This document shows positions 55,611 through 64,000 of a DNA stretch of 64,000 nucleotides, in pieces (the stretch's first letter is position 1; every line of letters starts with the position of its first letter). The notes beneath the pieces were generated by a model. That model did no database searches. It saw only the letters and a list, made by a program, of their open reading frames with translations, and had not been told where the DNA came from. A program made the position numbers and the translations under genes. The DNA is from UBA2365 sp964594045 (lineage in GTDB: Bacteria; Bacteroidota; Bacteroidia; Chitinophagales; Saprospiraceae), in the NCBI GenBank assembly GCA_964594045.1, contig CAZQKR010000020.1, positions 17,180-81,179 on the forward strand, given 5' to 3'.

Positions 55611-56381
55611 CTAATTCATAAATGTATTCGGAGCAAAAGCTGTTTCCTTCCTGGCTGAACCCAATTCAAAACTTTTGGTTTCCAACACTGATCTTCGCCC
55701 ATTTACTTCATTGACCATTTCCATTTTGTAACAGAAGTATTTACCATTGGGTAATTTTTTAAACTCACTGAAAACCTGGGTTTTAAGCAATTTGCCCTTG
55801 GCATCAAAATAATTGGTCTGAAGGTTTAAATGAGTGTTCTTTTCTATCCAGCTGACCTGCCTTGCAAATCCATCCATCCTGGTGATTCCTTCATTTTTTC
55901 CGTTCAGTTCTATTTTATAACATTCTTTTCCGGACAGGTTTGCCGATCCAATCAGCCTGATATTGTATTCTGACAGATCGGGTTTGCTCATATTTCCATT
56001 GGTGAATTCAGACCCCATAAATCCGGCTTTTCTTTCTGCTGCAGCCACTCTTCTGACTTTTTGTGTTGCGGGAAGGAATATCCACATGTCTGTGCTTTTT
56101 TGGCTGTGGTCATGGATCAGGACGGAGGTTCCCCGGACTTCCGGCGGAGCAAGAAATCTGGATACGGTTTTACTGATGTCCCCGAATTCCCTGCCGGAGG
56201 TTTCTATGGTTCGCTGGCGCAAATTTCCCTTTTGATCGTAAATTTTCAAAACGGAAGTCATTTCAAAACCCTCAAAACTGACGGCATCGATCGATTTTTG
56301 CATAATGTTCTCCGGGCTCTGACCGTTTACATTAAAGTAAAACAAGCTGATGAGGAAAACTAAAACATAACTATACTTCAT
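55611..56381 (-). CDS. Periplasmic LolA-like outer-membrane lipoprotein-sorting protein
   Basis: The 256-residue protein has a signal peptide ending 'FNVNGQ' and the COG2834-type core: 'KTVSRFLAPPEVRGTSVLIH', 'STDMWIFLPATQKVRRVAAA' and 'ERKAGFMGSEFTNGNMSKPD'. These proteins adopt the LolA/LolB half-barrel fold with a hydrophobic cavity. It lies 52 bases behind the MMPL exporter, so it probably carries the exporter's hydrophobic cargo across the periplasm. It is not the general LolA (about 200 residues). Confidence 0.9.
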   Translation of the reverse strand: MKYSYVLVFLISLFYFNVNGQSPENIMQKSIDAVSFEGFEMTSVLKIYDQKGNLRQRTIETSGREFGDISKTVSRFLAPPEVRGTSVLIHDHSQKSTDMWIFLPATQKVRRVAAAERKAGFMGSEFTNGNMSKPDLSEYNIRLIGSANLSGKECYKIELNGKNEGITRMDGFARQVSWIEKNTHLNLQTNYFDAKGKLLKTQVFSEFKKLPNGKYFCYKMEMVNEVNGRRSVLETKSFELGSARKETAFAPNTFMN

Positions 56382-56433
56382 TTTTTATTTTTTTTTGATT
56401 AAATAATCTATTATTATTCTGCTCAAAACCAGG

Positions 56434-58686
56434 TCATTTAAATAAAAACCCCGGTTTGATGATCATACAAAGTGCGGGCATGAGAAACAAAGCGCACAAC
56501 AAACACATCACAATGGATATGATGATCAGAAATGCAAAAGAGTGGATCAAAGGGAATGCTGAAAAAAACAATACCGAAAACCCTGCAATTACCGTGAATG
56601 CATTGATGGTGATTCCACGTCCAATGGTGATCAAACTGGTTTTTACCGCATCCTGCAGATCAGCTCCTGACCGGATCTCATATTTAAGCCTCCAAAACAG
56701 GTGTATGGTGAAATCCACTCCAAGCCCGATGGAGATGGATGACAATAATGCCGTGACAATATTCAGTTCAATGCCCAGCCAACCCATGATCCCGAATGTG
56801 ACCAGAACTGCAAAAAACAAAGGCAGACTGCCCAGTAATCCCGCAAAAGCACTTTTAAAGATCCAGCTCAATAATAAGGCGATCACGATAAATGCAAAGA
56901 TCAGAGAATAGTTTTGGCCGTGAAACACACTCTCGCTAAGTGCTTTATCAACCAAACTGTAACCTCCTAATGCAATACAAGTTTCATCATCTCTGACCAG
57001 CTCGCGGATTGAATCCACAATTCTGTTCAGACTTCTGATGTCATCTGCCCGGTATTGTATGGTCATCTGAGTATATTCAAAGTTGAAATCAGCAAATTGT
57101 TCCAAAGCTGCCGGATCACCACTCATATTGAACATCTCAAGGTATTGTGCAATGGTCTCATAATTATCCGGTATCTTGTTATAATACTGTGTTCCTGGAT
57201 CATTCAGTGCAGCGCTGATCTTTTTGATGATGGGTACAATTGAATTGACCGAACCAACACCTTCGACTTGGCTGATTTGAGTGCTCAGTGTATCCATTTT
57301 TTTGATCAGTGCCGGATCACGGACATCTCCTTTGAACATGATCTGCAGCATTTTTGATCCGCCAAATTTTTGATCAGTTTTGTCCGCAGCCACATTGAAC
57401 GGATGGCTGGATGGCAAAACCCCGCTTGAATCAGGTGCTACGGAAAACCATTTCAATCCAAAAACTGAAATCAGCAGGAAGATTATAAATATGAATATGA
57501 TCCACTTTTTATGGTCAACGACCAGGTTGCCGCTTCCTGATAATATCCCGGATAAGTAACCTTTTCTTTGCCTTGCCGGTGCAGGCCTTTTCAGGATGCT
57601 CAGCCGGCTCATCACTGCTGGTATAAAGCTGATACTGAGCAATAAAGCCAATCCGATACTTAACGAAGCAATTATACCCATTTGTGCAGCAGGCAACAGA
57701 ATATGTGTCACCAAGCCTAAAACACCCGCTATAGTCGTCAAACCCGTCAGTAGAACTGGTTTTTTAAGATATTGGATGAGGCTTTCGATGACTTCAGGGA
57801 TGGAACGACTGGTATTTCTGCTGATCTCTTCCTGGTATCTGCTGTAGACATGTACACCGTAATTGTTGGCAATGGCGATCATCATGACAGGTATCAGCAC
57901 GCCGATCAGTCCAAGTTGCCAACCGAGAACAGGGATGAGCGCAAGAGAAAAAAGTATGGAGATCAGAACGACTGACATGGGTAATAACACACCGCGTAAA
58001 CTCCTGAAAGCTGACCATAAGAATATAAACATGACCATAATGCCCAAAGGCAGAAGCAATAGCAAGTCCGCTGTGATCTTCTTATTGGCTTCATCACGCA
58101 GATAAGGCATCCCTGTTATACTGACTTTACCTTTTCCAGGATGCTCACTGATCACTTCCTTTACGGACTGCATCAGTTCGTGATCATTGACTGATTTATC
58201 TGTGGACAAAATGATCAGAGATGCAGTGAAATCCTTTGAGATGATCAGTTTATAGACCATATCGTTTTTAATGATCGATCGCCTGAGCGATTCACGATCA
58301 AATCCCTCCTCCGGATTTATGGGAATGACCGGTTCACTGACCAGCATTCCGTTTTCCCCTGAAATATGTTTTGCATGATATAAGGAATAAATTTTGGTCA
58401 CACCACTGATCTGGCTCAAAGATTCTCCCAGACCTGAAATTTGCTTCAGAATGGAAGGTTCAAGTATATCTTCGCTTTCTATCAGCAGTAAAATGTTATC
58501 TTCTTCTCCAAAAACCGATGCGATACGGTCCATATTGACCCGGGCATCGATGTCTTCCGGGATATAGGACTCCAGATCCGGATTGATCTTGATGAAAAAC
58601 AAAGGAACACAGCTCAGTATTACCAGTGTAATGGTTGCGAAAATGATGTTTTTCGCATTTTTGGTGATAAATGTTTCAAATTTCAT
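56434..58686 (-). CDS. MMPL/RND superfamily exporter
   Basis: The 750-residue inner-membrane protein has two repeats, each of one membrane helix, a large periplasmic loop and five more helices, giving about 12 helices. 'MIAIANNYGVHVYSRYQEE' and 'SSISIGLGVDFTIHLFWRLK' mark the charged helix-4 positions of the two halves. The 'GMPYLRDE' and 'GYSLVDKALSESV' regions lie in the porter loops. Family relatives move lipids or hopanoids outward (MmpL, HpnN). It follows the barrel gene by 10 bases and precedes the LolA-like gene. Confidence 0.93.
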   Translation of the reverse strand: MKFETFITKNAKNIIFATITLVILSCVPLFFIKINPDLESYIPEDIDARVNMDRIASVFGEEDNILLLIESEDILEPSILKQISGLGESLSQISGVTKIYSLYHAKHISGENGMLVSEPVIPINPEEGFDRESLRRSIIKNDMVYKLIISKDFTASLIILSTDKSVNDHELMQSVKEVISEHPGKGKVSITGMPYLRDEANKKITADLLLLLPLGIMVMFIFLWSAFRSLRGVLLPMSVVLISILFSLALIPVLGWQLGLIGVLIPVMMIAIANNYGVHVYSRYQEEISRNTSRSIPEVIESLIQYLKKPVLLTGLTTIAGVLGLVTHILLPAAQMGIIASLSIGLALLLSISFIPAVMSRLSILKRPAPARQRKGYLSGILSGSGNLVVDHKKWIIFIFIIFLLISVFGLKWFSVAPDSSGVLPSSHPFNVAADKTDQKFGGSKMLQIMFKGDVRDPALIKKMDTLSTQISQVEGVGSVNSIVPIIKKISAALNDPGTQYYNKIPDNYETIAQYLEMFNMSGDPAALEQFADFNFEYTQMTIQYRADDIRSLNRIVDSIRELVRDDETCIALGGYSLVDKALSESVFHGQNYSLIFAFIVIALLLSWIFKSAFAGLLGSLPLFFAVLVTFGIMGWLGIELNIVTALLSSISIGLGVDFTIHLFWRLKYEIRSGADLQDAVKTSLITIGRGITINAFTVIAGFSVLFFSAFPLIHSFAFLIIISIVMCLLCALFLMPALCMIIKPGFLFK

Positions 58687-58695
58687 ATCCCAAGC

Positions 58696-60045
58696 TTAAA
58701 AGCTGACCCTGAAATCTCCAAAAAATCCGTTTAATATACTTTTTGAATAATGGAAAAGTGATTTTTCAGGGCCTGTCAGGTAAATGCCTCCGAGTGCAAC
58801 GCTGATCTGGTCATTGATTTTCCAGGATAGTTTTGGCCGGATCATCCATTCTTCCGTACGGATATCATACATGCCAGCCAACTCTGCATTGACGGCATCA
58901 TGAGCAAAAGGCCGCCTGAGGTAAGCAGAGACCGCATGCCCTGATTCAAACTGTTGGCCAAACAATTTCCGGTTGAACAAAGTCATTTCATATCCTGACA
59001 TATCCTTGGCAAATCTGACCTGATCCAAAGGGTTGGCCAGATCGTAGGTTGATGGATCCGGCTCAATAAGTGCTTCGAAATCAAAATTATATTTTCCGAT
59101 GTACTGAAGTATTAAGGTGATTTTAAACATCTCTTTTTCAATGCCTGCAACATAATTTAAGGCATCATCCGGAACAAAAATGCCCGGTTGATCATCAACC
59201 AGGTCCAAGGCTGCTTCTCCGCGAATGATCATGAATGAAGCAGGTATGGCGAAATCCAATCCGATGGCCTGCTTCCTGTAGGGTTTTGGTTCATTGTAAA
59301 TGGTGATGGAACCGGTAGGATCGAACCGTATCTCTCTGTAATCAAAACCATAAAAACAACTATATCCATTAAAATAGGAAACAGAAATTCCTGCAAAAGG
59401 GTATTCAAAATTCACTCTTCCAGCATATCCTGCACTGCTGAAACCCGGCTCAGGCATTTTTATGTCCGAGAACTCAACATTTTGACCGACCGGAATGAGA
59501 TCATAACGGTACACTGAGGGTTTGTACAAAGGGATCATGATCAATTCAAGGTCGATGAATTCCCCTGGTATGTATTTCAGTTTTGCCATAAAATTGGATA
59601 GCTGCTGATCATTAGGGTCTGAAGTCAGGAAGAAATAATTTTTTGGTGTCAGGTTATTTGTTGGATTATAGCCATCAGCGCGACCCCAATCCACAATTTG
59701 ATTTCCAATGGTCAAATGCAATACTTCATTTTGTATAGAGGCATATAACGATTTGATCTCCAGTTCATTATTTTTTTCACCAAAGCTTGATCCACTCCTT
59801 AGGCGGATGTCTGACTTAAAGCTTGCATGCTTAAAAGTTGTTTCTGTATTGAGCTTGAACTCACTGAACAGTTCAGCGATATCATATCCGGACCCGCCAA
59901 AAAAAGATGCGGCACGCACAAAGCCCGAAAACACAACACCCGGGCTTCCTTCCTGGTAGTTTTCAGTTGACTGGTCGTTTTGACCAAAACCTGTTTTTGC
60001 TGACAAAAGCAAAAGCATCATAAAGATTAATGTCATCCTGTTCAT
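58696..60045 (-). CDS. Outer-membrane barrel protein, DUF1302-like
   Basis: The 449-residue protein has a signal peptide ending 'GFGQND' and a barrel-type sequence with alternating strands and a final aromatic 'FGDFRVSF'. 'GNQIVDWGRADGYNPTNNLT' resembles the DUF1302 hallmark in which a W-G-x motif is followed by a NP-x-(D/N) segment. In proteobacteria DUF1302 barrels cluster with DUF1329 LolA-like proteins and RND exporters, the same gene set as here. It is the first gene of the four-gene operon, with a -7 element TAGTTTTG at 60064-60057. Confidence 0.75.
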   Translation of the reverse strand: MNRMTLIFMMLLLLSAKTGFGQNDQSTENYQEGSPGVVFSGFVRAASFFGGSGYDIAELFSEFKLNTETTFKHASFKSDIRLRSGSSFGEKNNELEIKSLYASIQNEVLHLTIGNQIVDWGRADGYNPTNNLTPKNYFFLTSDPNDQQLSNFMAKLKYIPGEFIDLELIMIPLYKPSVYRYDLIPVGQNVEFSDIKMPEPGFSSAGYAGRVNFEYPFAGISVSYFNGYSCFYGFDYREIRFDPTGSITIYNEPKPYRKQAIGLDFAIPASFMIIRGEAALDLVDDQPGIFVPDDALNYVAGIEKEMFKITLILQYIGKYNFDFEALIEPDPSTYDLANPLDQVRFAKDMSGYEMTLFNRKLFGQQFESGHAVSAYLRRPFAHDAVNAELAGMYDIRTEEWMIRPKLSWKINDQISVALGGIYLTGPEKSLFHYSKSILNGFFGDFRVSF

Positions 60046-60056
60046 CTTTTTTTAAG

Positions 60057-60064
60057 CAAAACTA
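60057..60064 (-). promoter_or_regulatory. -7 element TAGTTTTG of the envelope operon
   Basis: On the minus strand TAGTTTTG fits TAnnTTTG and is followed by C. The barrel gene ATG is 11 bases beyond, giving a very short leader. The -33 element is not clear. Confidence 0.45.
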
Positions 60065-60271
60065 TATCAGGTACAAACAGTAAGGGTATTGGTTTTAAAA
60101 GTTGCACTGATGGTATATGTACAATTTTTAAAAGTTGTACCAGGTCATTGCGTTTATTCATGCAGGTTTTTGTTCAGGTATTGATTTTCGAAGTAAATTG
60201 CTGGATTCACAGCATTAAATTAAGATCGTAAGAAAAATGTGACTTCCGAAAAAAAAATTCATGAATGTCAA

Positions 60272-60302
60272 TTGCATATAAACTTTCCTTGCCGTACACT
60301 TG
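60272..60302 (+). promoter_or_regulatory. Promoter of tpx
   Basis: A TTG (60272-60274) is followed after about 20 bases by TACACTTG, one base off TAnnTTTG. It lies 30 bases before the tpx ATG. Confidence 0.45.
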
Positions 60303-60332
60303 TTAAATTTTTTTTAACCAACTAAATAGCAA

Positions 60333-60827
60333 ATGGCACAAATAACATTAAAAGGTAATGTGATCAACACGTCAGGAGAAATTCCGTCAACAGGTGCTCA
60401 GTTGAAGGATTTTTCATTGATCGCCGGCGATCTTTCCAGAAAAACATTGGCAGATTATCCGGGCAAACTGGTACTGAATATTTTTCCGAGCCTGGATACA
60501 GGAACATGCGCTGCATCCGTAAGAAAATTCAATGAGTATGCAGCACAAAGACCGGGCACAACAGTATTATGTATTTCAAGGGATCTCCCTTTTGCGCAAA
60601 ACAGGTTTTGTGGCGCTGAAGGTTTGGATAGAGTAGTCACTTTGTCCGATTTCAATGATGGTGCTTTTGGAAAAGACAATGGATTGATCATCACAGATGG
60701 TCCGTTGGCAGGATTGCTGTCCAGAGTGGTTATCGTTCTGGATGAAAACAGGAAGGTATTACATGCTCAGCAGGTAGCTGAAGTGACAGAGGAACCGGAT
60801 TACGATTCAGCTTTGGCTGCACTTTAA
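60333..60827 (+). CDS. tpx: Thiol peroxidase (atypical 2-Cys peroxiredoxin)
   Basis: The 164-residue protein has the peroxidatic Cys59 in 'PSLDTGTCAASVRKFN' and the resolving Cys93 in 'FAQNRFCGAEGLDRV', the Tpx spacing. It reduces hydrogen peroxide and alkyl hydroperoxides with thioredoxin. 'GPLAGLLSRVVIVLDENRKV' is also typical. It is monocistronic with a bidirectional terminator. Confidence 0.96.
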   Translation: MAQITLKGNVINTSGEIPSTGAQLKDFSLIAGDLSRKTLADYPGKLVLNIFPSLDTGTCAASVRKFNEYAAQRPGTTVLCISRDLPFAQNRFCGAEGLDRVVTLSDFNDGAFGKDNGLIITDGPLAGLLSRVVIVLDENRKVLHAQQVAEVTEEPDYDSALAAL

Positions 60828-60847
60828 TTTAAGTCATCAAAAAAAAT

Positions 60848-60880
60848 AAAGAGGCATCTCATCCGAAATGCCTCTTTTTT
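60848..60880. terminator. Bidirectional terminator between tpx and rpsT
   Basis: AAAGAGGCAT (60848-60857) pairs perfectly with ATGCCTCTTT (60868-60877) around a 10-base loop. T runs flank it on both strands, so it can end both the tpx and the rpsT transcripts. Confidence 0.93.
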
Positions 60881-60942
60881 ATTCCATGCTTTGCCGCAAA
60901 TGGCAAGCAAAAACTTTTCGATCAATTGAATCCCCTCTATGA

Positions 60943-61197
60943 TCAGGAAAGGGAATCTACATGCTTCATCAAGCTGCTTTTGAGATTGGCGCCTTTATTT
61001 TTATGCCAGATATTCCTTTTTACCAAACCGTCAACCAATTTGATCACTTTAGGCAAAAATTGCTCTGCCTCTGCTTTCACCTCCAGCTCACGGAGGGTTT
61101 TGATCGCTGTACGGGTTGTTTTCTTTACATATCTGTTTGCCAGTCTCTTTTTAGTAGCCTGTCTAGCTCTTTTAGCTGCTGATTTGTGATTTGCCAT
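60943..61197 (-). CDS. rpsT: 30S ribosomal protein S20
   Basis: The 84-residue protein starts 'MANHKSAAKRARQATKKRLA' and is a three-helix basic protein with 'KGANLKSSLMKHVDSLS' at the end, the S20 pattern. S20 binds 16S rRNA helices 9, 11 and 44 and is often encoded alone, as here. It has its own strong promoter at 61221-61250. Confidence 0.96.
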   Translation of the reverse strand: MANHKSAAKRARQATKKRLANRYVKKTTRTAIKTLRELEVKAEAEQFLPKVIKLVDGLVKRNIWHKNKGANLKSSLMKHVDSLS

Positions 61198-61220
61198 TTT
61201 TCTAAAATAATTTTGAGCCG

Positions 61221-61250
61221 CAAAGATAACGCTTTTATTTTTAAAGCAAA
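61221..61250 (-). promoter_or_regulatory. Promoter of rpsT
   Basis: On the minus strand TTTG (61250-61247) is followed after 18 bases by a perfect -7 TATCTTTG (61228-61221) and then CGGC. This is the clearest full promoter on the minus strand; the leader is about 17 bases. Confidence 0.75.
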
Positions 61251-61395
61251 AAAAGAACTTAGTAAAATATGGTATTTTTGAAAATCGTGGCGAAAAAGGA
61301 AAATATTACTTCACTTTCCCGATGATAAGTTGGTGGCTGATTTGTTGTCAAAATGCGGATAGACAGTTTTTTTTGGGTTTGCAGACAAAAGAGGT

Positions 61396-62124
61396 TCAGA
61401 AATCTTTCTGTTTACCGTTGTAAAAACTCAGGCTGATACCGATTTGGCCAAATTTTTCCGAAAGCCCGGTTGAACCAGGTACTCCCAGATAATTTTGGGC
61501 AGAATCCAGGCTGAGTGATCCGTGCCATTGGAATCCGTAGTAGGGTCTGAACACAAAACTCAGTATATCTGTGCCCGGAATGTGTAATGATAAAAATATT
61601 TTACTGTTCAAAGCCCTGGTCGTGGCCAGCAGGTTTCTTTTGGAAGTACCTGACAGATCGGTTTGCAGTTTCACAAAAGCCTGTTCAATTGTAGCCCCGA
61701 CACCCAGTTTACCTGCCTGAATCTCAGTACCTAATGCCAGATTGTTCAATCTGAGGTACAGATTTTTTTCCGTGGCTGCTTCATTAAGTATCTCAATGGC
61801 GGATAGCGTATTGCCTTTACTCTCCCATGAAAGCTCAAAATTGATAACATTCCAGGCATACCTCAGTCCCATATCTATTCCGTGTGACCACCGGAGTTCA
61901 TCCATTTTTTCATTCAGAATGGTCTGATTGATTGAATTATATTGCCCGATCAGGTGATTCATGTTTGGTGCAATCATATACGCACCGGCATAACCAATTT
62001 TTATATTGACCTGCGAAAAGGTTGATCCGGGGTTCAATGATGCCAGAAGAAATGTGATCAGGATAATTTGTAACAACGAATTCCTGCTGCAGTTGATGAT
62101 CCGATATGGTTTAAAGCTTTTCAT
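61396..62124 (-). CDS. Uncharacterised exported outer-membrane barrel protein
   Basis: The 242-residue protein has a longer than usual signal peptide ending near 'STFSQVN' (about residue 38). The mature part starts 'VNIKIGYAGAYMIAPNMNHL' and shows alternating beta strands, ending 'KFGQIGISLSFYNGKQ', typical of an eight- to twelve-strand barrel. Similar sequences occur widely in Bacteroidota without a known role. It stands alone on the minus strand; no family is assigned. Confidence 0.65.
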   Translation of the reverse strand: MKSFKPYRIINCSRNSLLQIILITFLLASLNPGSTFSQVNIKIGYAGAYMIAPNMNHLIGQYNSINQTILNEKMDELRWSHGIDMGLRYAWNVINFELSWESKGNTLSAIEILNEAATEKNLYLRLNNLALGTEIQAGKLGVGATIEQAFVKLQTDLSGTSKRNLLATTRALNSKIFLSLHIPGTDILSFVFRPYYGFQWHGSLSLDSAQNYLGVPGSTGLSEKFGQIGISLSFYNGKQKDF

Positions 62125-62640
62125 TCAAAAATTTTTGCAATACTTCCTGGTTACTCCATTGAGGATTTCGTAGAATCGCCAATATGGAATATGGATCTGA
62201 CAAAAATAATCAAATGTGTTGAGTTTTGTCGACCATGTATGATTAATTTCTTTTTCAGTTTGTATGGCACTAAAGCTGATCGTTTTTCAATTCGTCCCAT
62301 GAAGAATAGTTTTGCTTTCTCCACGATACGCAGACTGTAAGCCTGATCGCCCTGGCATTAAAATTTTGAGTTTGCTCCGAAAAGTCTTTGCCCCCTGAAT
62401 CCCACAGAAAGAAGGCTTTTAAATTTTTGATATTCAATGGATTAACTGTAGGGGGTGGGGTAAGAAACTATTGAAAATCCGCAAATTGGACTTTTTGAAG
62501 CAGATTCAATTTTTTTCATGATAATAAAAGCTTCTCAGGATCCTAAAGTTCCAATTCCGGAGTTTTGCATACTACTTCTTTTGGTGTTTCAGATTTTTTT
62601 ATATAATTTCGTTTTTTTATCACCCAAAATTAAATTTTAC
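62125..62640. other. Intergenic region before dprA with a coding-like remnant
   Basis: About 515 bp. The minus strand holds a coding-like frame without a start at 62270-62463 (listed separately). The right end is AT-rich and probably carries the dprA promoter, though no exact TAnnTTTG was found. The open frame upstream of the dprA ATG (62518-62640) does not resemble the protein family. Confidence 0.4.
62270..62463 (-). pseudogene. Possible gene remnant, C-terminal fragment
   Basis: A minus-strand frame opens after a TAG, has no ATG or GTG, and ends at 62270-62272. It would encode about 64 residues including 'PTVNPLNIKNLKAFFLWDSG' and 'WRKQNYSSWDELKND', with a protein-like mix of residues and balanced codon use. 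It may be the tail of a decayed gene. No family is recognised; it could also be chance. Confidence 0.25.
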
Positions 62641-63744
62641 ATGTCCGGTTTACTTTATCAGTTGGCTTTAACCAAGATCAAAAGCGTTGGTCCGGTAACC
62701 GCCAAAAACATAGTAAGTTATTGTGGTGGACCTGAGGCTGTATTCAGACAATCCAAAAAAAGTCTCATCAAAATACCCTCTGTGGGATTGAAAACTGCTG
62801 AAGAGATCCTGTCTAAAAATGTTTTGCTGGAGGCAGAAAAAGAACTTGAATACATCAAAAATGCCGGTATTCAGTATTATTTCTATCTGGACAGTACATA
62901 CCCTTCACGGTTAAGACACCAGACTGACAGCCCTGTAATGTTATTTTGCCAGGGAAATATCGATTTTGAAAGACCCAGGACACTTGGAATAGTGGGAACC
63001 CGAAAGCCAACAGAACAAGGTGTTATGCTCTGTGAACGAATAGTTGATGAACTCCGGGAATTTGAGGTCACGATCATCAGTGGTTTAGCATACGGAATAG
63101 ATGCTGTTTGTCATCAGGCTGCCATCAGGAATGGACTACAGACGATTGGAATTTTAGGAACAGGGATCGATAAAACCTATCCGTCAATGCACAATGGTTT
63201 AAGGAAAAAAATGTCAACCAATGGCGGCGTTGCTACTGAATTTTCTGCCGGAACTGGACCTGATAAGGAAAATTTTCCCATGCGAAACCGGATCATTGCA
63301 GGACTTTCAGATGCTGTTTTGGTGGTTGAATCAGGTTTAAAAGGGGGATCCATGATCACGGCTCAGATGGCTTTTGGGTACAACAAGGATGTTTTTGCCA
63401 TTCCCGGAAGGGTGCAGGACCCTATGTCTGCAGGACCAAATTACCTGATCAAGTCGGATATGGCCAGCCTGGTTGAATCTGCTGCTGACCTGACTGAAAA
63501 AATGTTGTGGCAAAAGGCTAAAAATACGCAATCTGTTCAATTGAAACTGTTTTACGATCTTTCTGAGGATGAAAAATGGATCATATCCCTCATCAGGGAG
63601 GAAGAACAGCAGAATATGCATGTTGATGCCATCCAGGTCCGGTCAGGTTTCACACATAGTAAGTTGACCGGGATACTATTGGAACTCGAATGTAAGAATA
63701 TGATCAAATCTTTGCCGGGTTCAAGGTTTGCGATTAAAGTATAA
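62641..63744 (+). CDS. dprA: DNA-processing protein DprA
   Basis: The start at 62641 gives 'MSGLLYQLALTKIKSVGPVT' (367 residues), the usual N-terminal SAM-like domain; an upstream in-frame ATG adds 41 hydrophobic, unrelated residues. The Rossmann core is clear: 'LGIVGTRKPTEQG', 'SGLAYGIDAVCHQAA', 'FPMRNRIIAGLSDAVLVVES' and 'GSMITAQMAFGYNKDVFAIP'. A C-terminal winged helix ('AIQVRSGFTHSKLTGILLEL') is present. DprA loads RecA onto incoming single-stranded DNA in natural transformation. It is the last gene seen; the remaining 256 bp hold no gene. Confidence 0.96.
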   Translation: MSGLLYQLALTKIKSVGPVTAKNIVSYCGGPEAVFRQSKKSLIKIPSVGLKTAEEILSKNVLLEAEKELEYIKNAGIQYYFYLDSTYPSRLRHQTDSPVMLFCQGNIDFERPRTLGIVGTRKPTEQGVMLCERIVDELREFEVTIISGLAYGIDAVCHQAAIRNGLQTIGILGTGIDKTYPSMHNGLRKKMSTNGGVATEFSAGTGPDKENFPMRNRIIAGLSDAVLVVESGLKGGSMITAQMAFGYNKDVFAIPGRVQDPMSAGPNYLIKSDMASLVESAADLTEKMLWQKAKNTQSVQLKLFYDLSEDEKWIISLIREEEQQNMHVDAIQVRSGFTHSKLTGILLELECKNMIKSLPGSRFAIKV

Positions 63745-64000
63745 TGTTCCGGTGCTGCAGAATATGAAGTAATGATGCATAAAATTAAACCGCATTATCT
63801 GATCAAATAAGAGTGGTTTTTCCGGAAATGGAGCTTCAGAATACCAAAATTTCGGCATGGCTGATACCGGATATAAGTTCCTGATCAGTAGAATAAAACA
63901 AAAAAAACTTTGATTTATACTGATTATCAGAGCTTTATGAATTTTTCCTGACTTGTCCTTTTTAGTGCGACATAATGTTTTTTTAAAAAAATAGTTGACA

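Noticed and set aside
62518..62640. Membrane-like N-terminal extension of DprA
   Set aside because: DprA is cytosolic; the extra residues are AT-rich promoter sequence read as codons, and the ATG at 62641 gives the normal start.

Overview
The window is a chromosomal segment of a member of the Bacteroidota. The grounds are a SusC/SusD outer-membrane pair, exported proteins ending their signal peptides in Ala-Gln or a lipobox, promoters of the TAnnTTTG type instead of TATAAT, weak Shine-Dalgarno signals, and the gene order secY-map-infA-rpmJ-rpsM-rpsK-rpsD-rpoA-rplQ. The moderate GC content and the eno/divIC arrangement fit a Saprospiria- or Chitinophagia-like organism, but that finer placement is inference.

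Layout. Positions 1-2450 (minus) hold a truncated DUF885 gene and an exported oligoendopeptidase F. Positions 2831-7552 (plus) hold an orphan SusC/SusD pair with a strong terminator. Positions 7923-10683 (minus) hold an exported protein with an Sm-like small barrel fused to an outer-membrane barrel, then a two-gene coiled-coil operon with a PspA/ESCRT-III-like membrane protein. Positions 11391-31027 (plus) are a continuous ribosomal protein supercluster: rpsF-rpsR-rplI, rpsL-rpsG-fusA, the S10, spc and alpha operons with secY, map, infA and rpoA, closed by a terminator behind rplQ. Promoters are visible before rpsF, rpsJ and infA. Next come eno, a DivIC/FtsB-like septum gene and sucD (plus), then a DJ-1/PfpI protein and typA (minus).

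Positions 37208-46866 hold a methylcrotonyl-CoA carboxylase-type carboxyltransferase, a THUMP RNA methyltransferase, an exported protein with apparent tandem molybdopterin-oxidoreductase-like domains but no recognised cofactor site, a FabH-type ketoacyl synthase with an extra loop, a 1105-residue Dna2-like nuclease-helicase fusion and a YceI lipoprotein. Between the convergent yceI and ung genes lies a 312-bp tandem array of hairpin units whose stems vary with pairing preserved; this is the most unusual non-coding structure in the window. After ung come a MORN-repeat lipoprotein, a PolX-like protein that keeps its PHP nuclease domain but appears to have lost the polymerase active site, a patatin phospholipase/acyltransferase pair, tRNA-Arg(TCT) and a cysteine-containing Rrf2 regulator.

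Positions 53624-64000 hold a lipoprotein followed by rimM, and a four-gene minus-strand envelope operon (DUF1302-like barrel, MMPL/RND exporter, LolA-like carrier, DUF2141 protein) that looks like a complete trans-envelope lipid or hydrophobic-molecule pathway. They are followed by tpx, rpsT, another barrel protein and dprA.

Most of the window is housekeeping. The best candidates for undescribed biology are the hairpin array, the PspA-like operon, the Dna2-like fusion, the MMPL/LolA/barrel operon and the polymerase-less PolX. No rRNA, CRISPR array, insertion sequence or prophage was seen.
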